This document shows positions 53,801-61,910 of a DNA stretch of 64,000 bases, piece after piece. Where the stretch lies: contig CAXBLU010000002.1 of assembly GCA_963976815.1 (NCBI GenBank), positions 310,001 through 374,000 on the forward strand. Direction: 5' to 3'. The notes beneath the pieces were generated by a model, which searched no databases, had not been told where the DNA came from, and saw nothing but the letters and a program-made list of their open reading frames with translations. Within the stretch, counting starts at the first letter, position 1. Every line of letters begins with the position of its first letter. Origin of the DNA: JAHRVQ01 sp963976815. GTDB taxonomy: Bacteria; Pseudomonadota; Gammaproteobacteria; Pseudomonadales; Azotimanducaceae. A program made the translations under genes and the position numbers.

Positions 53801-53954
53801 CACGAGCGGGGTTGTCCTTAGGTATAAATGCGTCTGAGGTTGTATCGCGGGTAATGCTTGGTAAAAAGCTACCCGCAAAGCCCATAAAGAGCGTGCCCAT
53901 AATCAGAACAGGCAAGCGGAATTTTAATATCTGTCGGAATAATGATTCGAGCAT
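50814..53954 (-). CDS. RND/MMPL exporter fused to a C-terminal LolA-like domain
   Basis: 1046 residues. Residues about 1-775 are an RND permease of the MMPL kind: twelve helices in two sets, with large periplasmic loops, and repeated motifs such as PVVLIGIAVADSIHIFSAYYES and ASVAIGLGVDFAIHSIDRI. After the last helix a second signal-like segment (SHGSGILLVLVSTMLLIAPGSVFADE) appears near 785, then about 240 residues of an outer-membrane lipoprotein-sorting (LolA/DUF-type) domain: LTMELTDRRGKTRIRKTKGFRKYFGDEKRTVLFFLEPANIKDTGFLTYDY and SASDRGDYFLGTDFSFEDI. Usually these are two genes. GAGG lies 10 nt before the ATG. It forms an operon with the DUF1302-like gene. Confidence 0.88.
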   Translation of the reverse strand: MLESLFRQILKFRLPVLIMGTLFMGFAGSFLPSITRDTTSDAFIPKDNPARVYREEVKETFGLADPIVIAVFQDGDDGIFTPEGLQLVEQLTLALQDIPNIDPERVVSLSTENNIEGTDYGMNVESFYKPYPKDAVTAQLVWQKVSDFPLYLGSLVARDKSATLIVAEVLDEVKAEETYLAIESLVNNTALPSGMSLHVAGEASITGFMGMYIDSDAKRLNPIAGVIITIILFLAFRTLAGALIPNLIVAATVVGAIGMMAAAGVSFFVITNSMPVVLIGIAVADSIHIFSAYYESIAKNPKIHGRDAVLGAMLEMARPITLTSLTTIAGFLGLYISSVQPPMQYMGLFTALGVAIAWAFSMTFLPAAMSYLTVKPSKALQVNRSNDLALSLLNWIGAGVVRNPQRVAGMCLLLIAAGILGALNIEVNDRRIEVFNEKEPVYQADLMINRHFDGTSVFDIVVETDRPEALFNPVYLRKMEALQRKIETFAPVGGTTSVVDYLKQMNRSLNEGKPEEYRLVDDAELNAQLFFLYSTSGDPTDFEEEIDYDYQRANIRVNMKGPSHQEVAPVVEGIQKYILEEFNEPGLKATLSGRSMVTYEWVRSVGKSHFNSVAISMLLVLIMASLVFRSLAAGLLSLTPVAISILCVYAVMAIFDIAIGIGTSMFASVAIGLGVDFAIHSIDRIKDIYRGDDKSDDVMLALFPSTGRALLFNLLAIAFGFGILMTSDVVPLMRFGAIVALSVCTAFIFSLTLLPALILIIKPRFVYGDTTGTPNLMSHGSGILLVLVSTMLLIAPGSVFADEALTGRQVMEQVVARDEGQSASRNLTMELTDRRGKTRIRKTKGFRKYFGDEKRTVLFFLEPANIKDTGFLTYDYKEATEDDDQWLYLPAVRKIRRISASDRGDYFLGTDFSFEDIKNESKPNLNDYHHKRLGTELVDGIECIVVEGLPVSDTVATELGYGRVVSCVDPNIWMARKTEFWDPKGNKLKEIRVHRIEQIDGIWTSLDVHVKNIKTGHKTRFTFSNVDYQTPVEDRWFETSQLRRGL

Positions 53955-54419
53955 GATTTTGGCCCTCTTAAAGGTGTATATGCACCTATATATCTAAATG
54001 GACTTTGCAAAGATCAGTTTTACGTTTCGAAATTCGTCGGTAAACCAACCCTGAAAAGAGCAAATGGGAGTAGTTGGATGGAATAATAGATGTATATACA
54101 CGTATTGTCTACTGCGTATTTCATCTACTTTCGATGATTCAATCTCTCAATCTCTATCTCTATCTCTCTCTCCCTATCCCTAGCTCAATCTTGGCTTCAG
54201 AATTAAGGTCTAGATTTTCAGGGCGAACCAACCTGAGGAGTGCTTGTAGGAACGCTGCTAGTGTGTTTTGTTCAGGTGAGCAATTTCGAAGGAAGCCCCG
54301 GCTGTTCTAAAAATTGTCCTCTATAGGCGCGCAATTACACTTTTTCATTCGGCAACCTTGATATCCAAAGGGATCTAGGCGAATGTTTTAAATGATTGAG
54401 GGATTGGACACGACACGAC
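53955..54419. other. Non-coding gap with operator-like palindromes and a CT-rich tract
   Basis: About 465 bp between divergent genes. Present are AGGTG-TATATG-CACCT (53972-53987), close to the exporter start on the minus strand; TGTATATACA, a perfect 10-bp palindrome (54091-54100); and a pyrimidine tract of CTATCT/CTCTCT units around 54145-54185. No gene is supported. The first palindrome is a candidate operator for the exporter operon. Confidence 0.45.
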
Positions 54420-56276
54420 ATGAGCACTGAAAAAGACCGACTGCATAATATGTTTCCGGATCTGGATTTTGATCCCCAGGAACTACGGGATAAGTACCGC
54501 GCCGAGCGGGACAAGCGTGTTCGAGAGGACGGTGAAGATCAGTATATCGAGGCTGCTGCGGAGTTCTCTGATTACGCCGATGGGGACCCCTATGTCGAGG
54601 ACGATCAGCGAGAAGCGGTTTCCCTGGTCCTTGATGTCGCAATTATTGGTGCTGGATTTAGCGGCCTAATGACTGCCGCAAGACTAAAAGAGCGAGGCAT
54701 CAAAAATTTTCGAGTTATTGAGTCCGGTGGTGACTTTGGCGGTACCTGGTATTGGAACCGTTATCCCGGTGCCCAATGCGATATAGAGTCTTACTGTTAC
54801 TTGCCATTGCTTGATGAGACGGGATATATGCCAAAGGAAAAATACTCCTTTGCGCCGGAGATTTTCGAGCATACCCAACGAATTGGAGAGTACTTTGGGC
54901 TCTATGAAAACGCCCTGTTTCAAACACGGGTGACGGAGCTGCGTTGGTTGGAAGATGAACAACTCTGGCAGATATCGACCCACAAAGACGATGATATTAA
55001 AGCGCGTTTTGTCATCCAGGCGACGGGCCCTGCCAATCGACCTAAGTTACCCGGTATCCCAGGCATTCAATCTTTTAAGGGGCACACCTTCCATACCTCT
55101 CGCTGGGACTATGATTACACGGGCGGAGACCATACAGGCAATCTCGACAAGCTAGGTGATAAAAAAGTTGCGATCATTGGAACTGGTGCTACGGCCATTC
55201 AGTGCGTGCCGTTTTTGGCTGAATCAGCGAAGCAACTTTATGTATTTCAAAGAACGCCGTCTTCCGTGGATTTGCGGGGCAATCGTCCCACCGACGAGGC
55301 GTGGTACAAGACGTTGAAGCCGGGCTGGCAGCGGGAGAGAAGGGAGAACTTTGCGGCGGTTTTGTTAGGTCAGGAACTTGCCAACGACATGGTGAATGAC
55401 GGTTGGACTGATATCGCAAGGCGCATTGGATTGTCGCTGTCAAACCGTAACTCCGACAGCGGTAATCTTGATATGGGGGAGATCATGCTGCGCTCTGAAA
55501 TCGCGGACTTCCAAAAAATGAATGAGATTCGAGCGCGATGTAATGAAGAGTGTACGGATGCTGAAAAGGCCGAGAAACTCAAACCCTGGTATCGACAATT
55601 CTGTAAACGACCGACGTTTAACGATAACTATCTGACGGCCTTTAGTCGTCCAAATGTAGACCTTGTTGATGTGAGCGAATCTAAAGGTGTAGAGGCCATT
55701 ACGGAGAATGGCATTGTGGTAAATGGTGTTGAATACGAGGTTGATTGTATTATTTATTCAACGGGCTTTGAGATCACCACCGCCGCCCATCGTCGAGTCG
55801 ATTTTGACACCATAGGCCGTAATGGATTATCACTTTATGACCATTGGGCTGATGGATTTAGAACATTGCACGGTTTGACCAGCCACGGATTCCCAAACTG
55901 GTTCACCATTGGCATCAACCAAAATGGCTTGTCGCCCAATATGACTTCGATGTTTGATGATCAGGCGGTTCATGTGAGTTATGTTATTGATGAGGTGCTC
56001 AAACGCGGTGGAAAATGTATCGAAGCATCCGCTGATGCTGAGCAGGCCTGGGTTGATCAGATCGTACAACTTGCTGGCTCGGGTGCGGCCGCCAGTTCGT
56101 TTCTACAGGATTGCACGCCGGGATATTACAATCGAGAAGGTCACCCAACCACGGCCAATGCCCAGAACTCACCTTATGCGCCTGGCATCAATGCTTTTAA
56201 TGCTGTCTTAAAAGCTTGGCGCGAGTCAGGAGAACTAGAAGGTATGGAGGTAGATCAATCGAATCATTCAGGCTGA
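54420..56276 (+). CDS. Flavin-binding Baeyer-Villiger-type monooxygenase
   Basis: 618 residues from ATG 54420 (MSTEKDRLHNMFPD); a TTG 24 bp upstream is in frame. After a 65-residue N-terminal stretch comes the FAD loop AIIGAGFSGLMTAARL, then GGTWYWNRYPGAQCDIESYCYLP. The Baeyer-Villiger fingerprint FxGxxxHxxxW is complete in FKGHTFHTSRWDYDY, and the NADPH loop is KVAIIGTGATAIQCVPFLAE. The enzyme should insert oxygen beside a ketone, as with cyclic or terpenoid ketones. Its 3' end overlaps the converging small secreted protein gene by 13 bp. Confidence 0.92.
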   Translation: MSTEKDRLHNMFPDLDFDPQELRDKYRAERDKRVREDGEDQYIEAAAEFSDYADGDPYVEDDQREAVSLVLDVAIIGAGFSGLMTAARLKERGIKNFRVIESGGDFGGTWYWNRYPGAQCDIESYCYLPLLDETGYMPKEKYSFAPEIFEHTQRIGEYFGLYENALFQTRVTELRWLEDEQLWQISTHKDDDIKARFVIQATGPANRPKLPGIPGIQSFKGHTFHTSRWDYDYTGGDHTGNLDKLGDKKVAIIGTGATAIQCVPFLAESAKQLYVFQRTPSSVDLRGNRPTDEAWYKTLKPGWQRERRENFAAVLLGQELANDMVNDGWTDIARRIGLSLSNRNSDSGNLDMGEIMLRSEIADFQKMNEIRARCNEECTDAEKAEKLKPWYRQFCKRPTFNDNYLTAFSRPNVDLVDVSESKGVEAITENGIVVNGVEYEVDCIIYSTGFEITTAAHRRVDFDTIGRNGLSLYDHWADGFRTLHGLTSHGFPNWFTIGINQNGLSPNMTSMFDDQAVHVSYVIDEVLKRGGKCIEASADAEQAWVDQIVQLAGSGAAASSFLQDCTPGYYNREGHPTTANAQNSPYAPGINAFNAVLKAWRESGELEGMEVDQSNHSG

Positions 56277-56695
56277 AGGGTAATGTGATTGAGTTTTCGT
56301 TCATGCACTCGGTTATAACGTTTGCGTGCTTTTTGTTGTTCAATTAGCGCATTCTGAATCAAAGCCATATTCTGCAGAATAGCTTTGGCCTGATCGGTCG
56401 TTAACCCATGCTGCGCTGAAGCTTTAAGCGTGTTGAAGTTTTTTAGTAGTTCCGCTGAATAGGCTTGATCACATTCTATCCACGCTTTCTTCTCGGCTAC
56501 CTGTGCGTCGAGATCCACCGCAAAATTAAAACTACGTAATTTTGGTTTTGTGCAGTCGTCCGCAGGCAATACATAGTGGATTGCTGCAGTTACTGCCGGA
56601 TGGGAATTGTTAGCTTGGCTTGCCTCGGTGGCCTGACTATCCCAAGGGAAAGCAACAGTGAGGATCGTCATCAACATTGTGTTGAGTTTTTGCAT
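56264..56695 (-). CDS. Small secreted protein, UPF-type, function unknown
   Basis: 143 residues with a likely signal peptide (MQKLNTMLMTILTVAFPWDSQATEA). The mature part is helical and holds two cysteines (PADDCTKPKLRSFNF, AWIECDQAY) about 27 residues apart, which could form a disulfide; a basic tail QQKARKRYNRVHERKLNH closes it. No family recognised. Its end overlaps the monooxygenase gene by 13 bp, tail to tail. Confidence 0.6.
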   Translation of the reverse strand: MQKLNTMLMTILTVAFPWDSQATEASQANNSHPAVTAAIHYVLPADDCTKPKLRSFNFAVDLDAQVAEKKAWIECDQAYSAELLKNFNTLKASAQHGLTTDQAKAILQNMALIQNALIEQQKARKRYNRVHERKLNHITLQPE

Positions 56696-56809
56696 GGCTC
56701 GCTCGAGGGTAATTGCGTTAGAGATTATAGCGATGTTGCGGAGCGAGATTCAAAGGTTGTCGGTGTACAAATTCTAACCACTTGTGGATCTGTTAGCTGT
56801 ATATAGGAG

Positions 56810-58567
56810 TCAGTTTGGTCCAGTTTGAATCTGGTCGGCACCAATCTGCCCTGACATCAGCGACCATGAAAGAATGTTCCGGTTGAGGGGCGGCTTGTTC
56901 GACACGTTTGTGATAACCCAATCGTGGGTTGCTACATTGATATCAAATTGAATCACTTCGTTAGCAATATTGGTGAACTGATGTTGAACTGTTTCAGTGT
57001 TGTTGTTCGCCATAAGTTGCTCGAGCTGAGAAACAGGCTCCCCGGGGGGTAACACGTAGAATAATGCTACGGTTGGCGCTGCGTAACTCACAATGGCTAC
57101 ACCCGATTGAAGATACAACGCCCAGGGACCCTGGGTAACTGTTGGTTGCCAGGTATTGGGTACAATCAACCGTGCCCCCACGGCGAACTGTTTGTAAACG
57201 CCCGTATTATTCCACCGCCGATAGTCGTCTCCAGACCCTGTAATCTGCAGCAAATCCTTTAGCTCTAGCTTATTGTCATTCAGCATAAGGGTGGTAGGCC
57301 GTGCCACGGCCTGTTTGAATTGATCTCTGGCGACGCCGCCTGCAGAGATCAGGAAATGTTCCGCGCCGGAATAGATCTCGGGCGACCCATCGTGACCGTG
57401 ACCGATTTGAACAAAATAGTTTGTAGGTTTTTTCACTAGCCATTCGGCGGTTTCATCGGGTAAACGATAGCTCGTGAAAGGTACCCAAATTGCATGGTGC
57501 AAGCCGGACCGAATTTCCATTGGACTTACTGTTTTGTGACTCAAGCTCAGCCAGGATTTGATCATAGCAGTGTGATAATCCCCGTCTAAATCTGTATCGG
57601 GGGCGTGGGCCGGTTGTCTGCGAAACGGAGGAAAACGCCGGAGCTGTAAACTGCCTAATGCGTATTCCCAATTGGCTCTATCGAGTATACGAGTTGCGGC
57701 CTCGCTTACGGGCTCAGCAGCAAAGGACTGAAGATTGAGTAGTGCAGTGAGCGTGTAACCGATGTAGGGCCTGGAGTTGTATTCATGGAAGCCTGCCCGC
57801 TCCATTCTGGCAAGATCATCGAGGAGGAAATGCTCCAGGCCATTGGTGGCGTTATCAAATTGAGCGTCCTCATTACCATGCTGCTGCAGCCAACGGTTCT
57901 TCAAGTAACGGGAACCCTCGGTCATAAGAATATGATTCTCGGTATCTCGTAATGGCAGACCCAAAATCCGTGGCGTGAATTCAATTGGTGTGCCACCTTG
58001 TTCGGTCATCAGGACATTCACAATGTGTTCAACGGTATCTGGATACAGCAATTCTGGTGAGTCGCCGAAGGTATAAAGCAGCAGACATAGTCCCGCCAGG
58101 GTGAAATCGTAATCTCCTCCTGGATGAAAATAGCTTGTGGAGCCCACGGTGCCCCGGACATGAGCGGCAAGTATGTAGTCGTTGACAGCTTCAATGTCGC
58201 GCTTCGCAGCAAGCTTGCCGATGAGTACGCGCACCATGTCTACCTTGCCTTCTAACTGCCAGTCTGAAAAATCTTGATCAGCCCAGTGTTGGATAACGGA
58301 TTGTGTGAGAGCTGATTGGTTGGCAGTTGGCTCACGCCGTGTTGAAGGAATCTCAATATTACCTGGACCAAGATCAACGGTGCCGTGGGTTGAGACACTG
58401 GCGTTGGCCGTTAACCACCAGAGCCAGGCGTAGAGACCGAGCACAATTAACGCGATCAGCACGAAGGCGCTAACAAGCCAGGAAAATAACCGATTTTTGC
58501 CAGTAGAGTCTTTAGATGTTGTCACGTTATTTATTATCCCGATTACTTTGCCTGCGGTAAGCGACAT
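56810..58567 (-). CDS. Membrane-anchored protein, probably alpha/alpha-toroid fold, unrecognised
   Basis: 585 residues. One N-terminal membrane helix (LVSAFVLIALIVLGLYAWLWWL, about 30-52) leaves about 530 residues in the periplasm. Sequence such as GGDYDFTLAGLCLLLYTFGDSPELLYP, TENHILMTEGSRYLKNRWLQQHG, YNSRPYIGYTLTALLNLQSFAAEPVSEAATRILDRANWEYALGS and RFPPFRR gives repeated helices with aromatic and acidic residues, as in polysaccharide-lyase or heparinase-like toroids; the last 200 residues look beta-rich. I do not recognise the family firmly. The start lacks a clear ribosome site; GTG 58525 is an alternative. It lies 31 bp from a Gfo/Idh/MocA oxidoreductase gene, which fits carbohydrate work. 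Confidence 0.6.
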   Translation of the reverse strand: MSLTAGKVIGIINNVTTSKDSTGKNRLFSWLVSAFVLIALIVLGLYAWLWWLTANASVSTHGTVDLGPGNIEIPSTRREPTANQSALTQSVIQHWADQDFSDWQLEGKVDMVRVLIGKLAAKRDIEAVNDYILAAHVRGTVGSTSYFHPGGDYDFTLAGLCLLLYTFGDSPELLYPDTVEHIVNVLMTEQGGTPIEFTPRILGLPLRDTENHILMTEGSRYLKNRWLQQHGNEDAQFDNATNGLEHFLLDDLARMERAGFHEYNSRPYIGYTLTALLNLQSFAAEPVSEAATRILDRANWEYALGSLQLRRFPPFRRQPAHAPDTDLDGDYHTAMIKSWLSLSHKTVSPMEIRSGLHHAIWVPFTSYRLPDETAEWLVKKPTNYFVQIGHGHDGSPEIYSGAEHFLISAGGVARDQFKQAVARPTTLMLNDNKLELKDLLQITGSGDDYRRWNNTGVYKQFAVGARLIVPNTWQPTVTQGPWALYLQSGVAIVSYAAPTVALFYVLPPGEPVSQLEQLMANNNTETVQHQFTNIANEVIQFDINVATHDWVITNVSNKPPLNRNILSWSLMSGQIGADQIQTGPN

Positions 58568-58597
58568 TGTGTCTGTATAGCTCGGTGGCGTATATCG

Positions 58598-59662
58598 TCA
58601 ATCTATTGAGGGCTGCCAGTTCTTATACAAGGGATGACTCGAGCTGATCGGCAGAACTTCCGCTTGACCGGATTGTGCACTGGCATAGATCGCAGTCACG
58701 AGTTCTAGTGATCTCCTCGCGTCCTGCAGGGTTACCGAAAGATCTGCCTTGCCATGAATTGCATCATAGAGGTTCATAAATTGCCCGGCAAAATCCGATA
58801 TCGGTGGTGTAAAAGTTTGAAGTGCGTCGGTGATGCGGCGGTCTTGTTTGACGTCCTTCGGCGTAGTGGTCCATGGGTCGCGACCCGGGTTATAGGGTTC
58901 CAGATTGCTTTCTGCGGTGAAATTCTCGAAGCAAAACCGTAGCCGACTAATCTCATCACGGGATCCTAATGTCGCGCTGGAGCTGACAAGAGCACCATTT
59001 TTCATTTTTAAGCTCAGCATCGCACAGTCCTCGGTTTCAATAGGATTAACACGAGTGGCGACCTGAGCATAGACGCTCTCCACGTCCCCGAGAATAAAAC
59101 ACAGAAGGTCATGTAGGTGTAATGCATGGCATAGAATGACGCCGCCGTGTTCTGTCTCCCAACGCCCTCTCCATGGTGCGGAGTAGTAACTGCTGCCTCG
59201 GTTCCAGTGAGTTTCTACTGTGCTGATATAGGGAGTGCCAGCAATACCTTGCTCCACCAAATGCTTAAGCCGTTGAATGCCGCCAGCAAAACGATATTGG
59301 CTAATTGGCATTAGGTGATATCCAGTGCTTTTTTGTACTTCGATCAATTGATCGATTTGTTCTAGAGACGTGACGAGGGGTTTTTCGCAAACCACATGAT
59401 GACCAGATTTAAGTCCCTGGGTTGCCATTTCCAAATGCAAATACGGTGGCGTACAAATGTCGATGACATCAACATCTGAAGCCAGGACCTCTTGATAGTC
59501 TGAGACACCCTCGCAGTTGATTCGCTCGGATACTTTTTCTCGTCGCGCTTGATCAGGATCGCAAACCATTATGACTTCAAACTGATCAGAGAGAGAACGC
59601 CAATGGCGAAGATGTTGCTGGCCAATACCAAGGCCCACAACGGCGACTTTGAGTTTATTCAT
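58598..59662 (-). CDS. Gfo/Idh/MocA family NAD(P)-dependent oxidoreductase
   Basis: 354 residues from the ATG at 59662 (MNKLKVAVVGLG), with GGAA 7 nt upstream; the frame is open 18 codons more. The Rossmann loop is VAVVGLGIGQQHLRHW; then VDVIDICTPPYLHLEMATQGLKSGHHVVCEKPLVTSLEQIDQL, with the EKP active-site lysine, and a beta-sheet domain (GGVILCHALHLHDLLCFILG) with the histidines typical of the family. It oxidises a sugar, inositol or related ring using NAD(P). It lies between the toroid-like protein gene and the TetR gene on the same strand. Confidence 0.88.
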   Translation of the reverse strand: MNKLKVAVVGLGIGQQHLRHWRSLSDQFEVIMVCDPDQARREKVSERINCEGVSDYQEVLASDVDVIDICTPPYLHLEMATQGLKSGHHVVCEKPLVTSLEQIDQLIEVQKSTGYHLMPISQYRFAGGIQRLKHLVEQGIAGTPYISTVETHWNRGSSYYSAPWRGRWETEHGGVILCHALHLHDLLCFILGDVESVYAQVATRVNPIETEDCAMLSLKMKNGALVSSSATLGSRDEISRLRFCFENFTAESNLEPYNPGRDPWTTTPKDVKQDRRITDALQTFTPPISDFAGQFMNLYDAIHGKADLSVTLQDARRSLELVTAIYASAQSGQAEVLPISSSHPLYKNWQPSID

Positions 59663-59690
59663 TGCAGATTCCATCGAATTATTTAGGTTA

Positions 59691-60326
59691 TCACTGTTTA
59701 CTCTGCCGTGAATCATCCAGTTGGGGAGAGATACCCATCAGCATATCCTTTAATAATTTTGATAAGCGCTTTTGGTCATTCGGGTTGCCAAAGTTTCCTG
59801 CTTTCCAAAGGAGGCTAAAGCCATGGACCTGAGACCAGAGCGCGGCCAGGGTGGCTTCAATTCTTCGGCGACTCACACTACCACTGGTTTGCTGGGATTT
59901 AGCAAGATCTTCGATCGCAGTCTCGAGTACCCGGCGAGCACCTTTGCTGGCGTTTACAAAACTATCTAGTTCAGAATTTATCAGTTCTTTTTGAAACATG
60001 ACACTGAAGTGCCCGGGATGGCTCAGGGCAAATCGAACATAGGCTTCGCCCGCAGATTTCAAGCGCTCAAGTGGTTCACTTAATCCAAGCTGGCTTTGCT
60101 CCAAATGGCTCGCGAGAATTTCTTGGCCCTGTACGGCGATGGCCGTCAGCAATCCAGTTTTGTCGACAAAATGATGGGCGGGCGCTCCGTGGGATACCCC
60201 TGCGTTTCGCGCGACTTCCCTTAGGCTGAGTTGAGCGGGTCCCTTTTCTTGCAACAGCAGGACTGTTGCTTGGATTAAGGTCTCTGCGAGGTCACCGTGG
60301 TGGTAATGCTTGTTTTGGTTTGTCAT
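59691..60326 (-). CDS. TetR-family transcriptional regulator
   Basis: 211 residues. HTH about 10-55: LIQATVLLLQEKGPAQLSLREVARNAGVSHGAPAHHFVDKTGLL, the standard TetR N domain. The rest is the ligand pocket (YVRFALSHPGHFSVMFQKELIN, WSQVHGFSLLWKAG), matching the WHG-type C domain. It is divergent from the carotenoid oxygenase gene, and two symmetrical GACACTGTC sites lie between them, the nearest 19 bp from its start, so autorepression and control of the oxygenase are likely. The oxidoreductase gene is downstream. Confidence 0.9.
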   Translation of the reverse strand: MTNQNKHYHHGDLAETLIQATVLLLQEKGPAQLSLREVARNAGVSHGAPAHHFVDKTGLLTAIAVQGQEILASHLEQSQLGLSEPLERLKSAGEAYVRFALSHPGHFSVMFQKELINSELDSFVNASKGARRVLETAIEDLAKSQQTSGSVSRRRIEATLAALWSQVHGFSLLWKAGNFGNPNDQKRLSKLLKDMLMGISPQLDDSRQSKQ

Positions 60327-60344
60327 AACAAAATTATCGAATAT

Positions 60345-60400
60345 TATCTTGACACTGTCTAGTTAATTGGCAGAATAGCAAACTAGACACTGTCAAGATA
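60345..60400. promoter_or_regulatory. Paired inverted operators for the TetR regulator
   Basis: Left arm TATCTTGACACTGTCTAGTT (60345-60364) and right arm AACTAGACACTGTCAAGATA (60381-60400) are mirror copies except at one central base, 16 nt apart. Each arm contains its own 9-bp near-palindrome GACACTGTC (60351-60359 and 60386-60394). TTGACA in the left arm with CAGAAT 16 nt later is a possible plus-strand promoter. A regulator bound here would cover both divergent promoters. Confidence 0.8.
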
Positions 60401-60413
60401 CGTGGCGTCCTTC

Positions 60414-60470
60414 AGTGAGACATAAGGATAGTGAGACATAAGGATAGTGAGACATAAGGATAGTGAGACA
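60414..60470 (+). repeat. Three and a half 16-bp tandem repeats in the carotenoid oxygenase leader
   Basis: AGTGAGACATAAGGAT occurs at 60414-60429, 60430-60445 and 60446-60461, with a partial fourth copy to 60470. Each unit contains AAGGAT followed shortly by GTG, a ribosome-site-and-start-like pair, giving overlapping tiny frames that end quickly at TAA. Confidence 0.9.
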
Positions 60471-60525
60471 AAATAAAGCGGGCAGCAACCAGGCTCCGCT
60501 GCTACAGCCAAACAGAGGAAAGACA

Positions 60526-61887
60526 ATGACAAAACTCAATACACTTGCCCAGAACAATCCGGTTGCGCAACAGGACAACCCCATCCTACAGGGGAATTTT
60601 GGTCCCGTTGATACAGAGCAGGTTCTGGTTGATCTTGAAGTAATCGGCACGATTCCTTCCGAGCTGAACGGAACATTACTTCGCAATGGACCCAACCCTG
60701 TAAACCCTCAGCCCAATCATCACTGGTTTCAAGGTGATGCAATGTTGCACAGTATTGCATTCGCCAATGGGCAGGCGTCGAGCTATCAAAACCGTTGGGT
60801 TAGAACGGAAGCTCTGGCGGAGCAGTTAGGGTTTGAAGCCGCACCTGTTAGTGAAACGCGTTTGATGATTCAAGGCTCCGGAAACGTGAATGTTGTGCAC
60901 CACGCGGGTCGTATTCTGGCGCTTCCGGAGATCGGTCTGCCATTTGAAATGAGCACCGACGTTCACACGCTGGGCATGTACGACTATAAAGGGAAGTTGG
61001 CGGGCAATATGACCGCGCACCCCAAGATAGATCGTCAGACCGGTGAGATGTTGTTTTTTGGATATGACTTAATGCCACCATTTTTAAAGTTTCACACGGT
61101 GGATGCTTCCGGTGAGCTAGTTCGCACGGTGGAGATTAATCTGCCCCGGTCGGTGATGATGCATGATTTTAGTGTCACCGCTTCTCGAGTCGTGTTTATG
61201 GATCTTCCCGTGGTGGGAGATTTTAGTGTGATGGAAAAAGGCTTTTCCATGCCCTTTAGTTGGGATGATCAACACCAGTCCCGTTTAGGGGTTCTAAATC
61301 GGGATGCTACGACTGATACCGTTCATTGGATCGATATTGACCCCTGCTATGTATTCCACCCACTTAATGCATTTGATGACGGCGACCTGATTGTGATGGA
61401 TGTCGTTAAGTACGAAAAAATGTTCACGACGCCAGAAGATGATTCTTACAACCCAGGTTCAAAGCTTGTGCGATGGGTTATCGATACTAAGCAAAGCAAG
61501 GTGACGGAAACTATCTTGAGTGACGTGGACCAGGAGTTTCCGCGGGTTGACCCAAGGGTAGAATGTCATCGTCATACATTTGGTTACACCCTTGAAACCG
61601 GTGGGCTACTTGGCTTTAAAGGCCTGTTGAAATACAACTTCGAAGCGGGCACAACAGCCCACTATGATGCGGGAGAAAACAAGGCTGCGGGGGAGCCTGT
61701 CTTTGTGCCAATGGGCCCTGGAGAGGATGAAGGTTATATACTTTCTGTTGTGTACTGCGCTGAATCTGAGTTAAGCGAGATTCACATTCTAGATGCTCAG
61801 CAGTTCTCCGGCGAACCACTGGCGATAGTAAAACTAGGTGCAAGAGTGCCCTTTGGTTTTCACGGGAACTTTGTTGTGAGCGATTGA
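60526..61887 (+). CDS. Carotenoid oxygenase (lignostilbene dioxygenase / CCD family)
   Basis: 453 residues from ATG 60526, with AGAGGA 7 nt before it. Motifs: IPSELNGTLLRNGPNP at the start, HHWFQGDAMLHSIAFANG (blade 1), MTAHPKIDRQTGEMLFFGYD (His ligand), MMHDFSVTASRVVFMDLPV (His), ECHRHTFGY (His region) and the terminal PFGFHGNFV (His). Four iron-binding histidines on a seven-bladed propeller are expected, with no cofactor other than Fe(II). It cleaves a carotenoid, apocarotenoid or stilbene with O2. It is controlled by the paired operators upstream and is divergent from the TetR gene. Confidence 0.9.
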   Translation: MTKLNTLAQNNPVAQQDNPILQGNFGPVDTEQVLVDLEVIGTIPSELNGTLLRNGPNPVNPQPNHHWFQGDAMLHSIAFANGQASSYQNRWVRTEALAEQLGFEAAPVSETRLMIQGSGNVNVVHHAGRILALPEIGLPFEMSTDVHTLGMYDYKGKLAGNMTAHPKIDRQTGEMLFFGYDLMPPFLKFHTVDASGELVRTVEINLPRSVMMHDFSVTASRVVFMDLPVVGDFSVMEKGFSMPFSWDDQHQSRLGVLNRDATTDTVHWIDIDPCYVFHPLNAFDDGDLIVMDVVKYEKMFTTPEDDSYNPGSKLVRWVIDTKQSKVTETILSDVDQEFPRVDPRVECHRHTFGYTLETGGLLGFKGLLKYNFEAGTTAHYDAGENKAAGEPVFVPMGPGEDEGYILSVVYCAESELSEIHILDAQQFSGEPLAIVKLGARVPFGFHGNFVVSD

Positions 61888-61910
61888 GGTTATGCTGGCT
61901 CAATTTTTAC

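Noticed and set aside
54074..54310. Plus-strand frame covering the CT-rich tract
   Set aside because: Low complexity, no ribosome site or family match.
60414..60470. CRISPR-like array
   Set aside because: The units are adjacent 16-bp copies with no spacers, so it is a simple tandem repeat.
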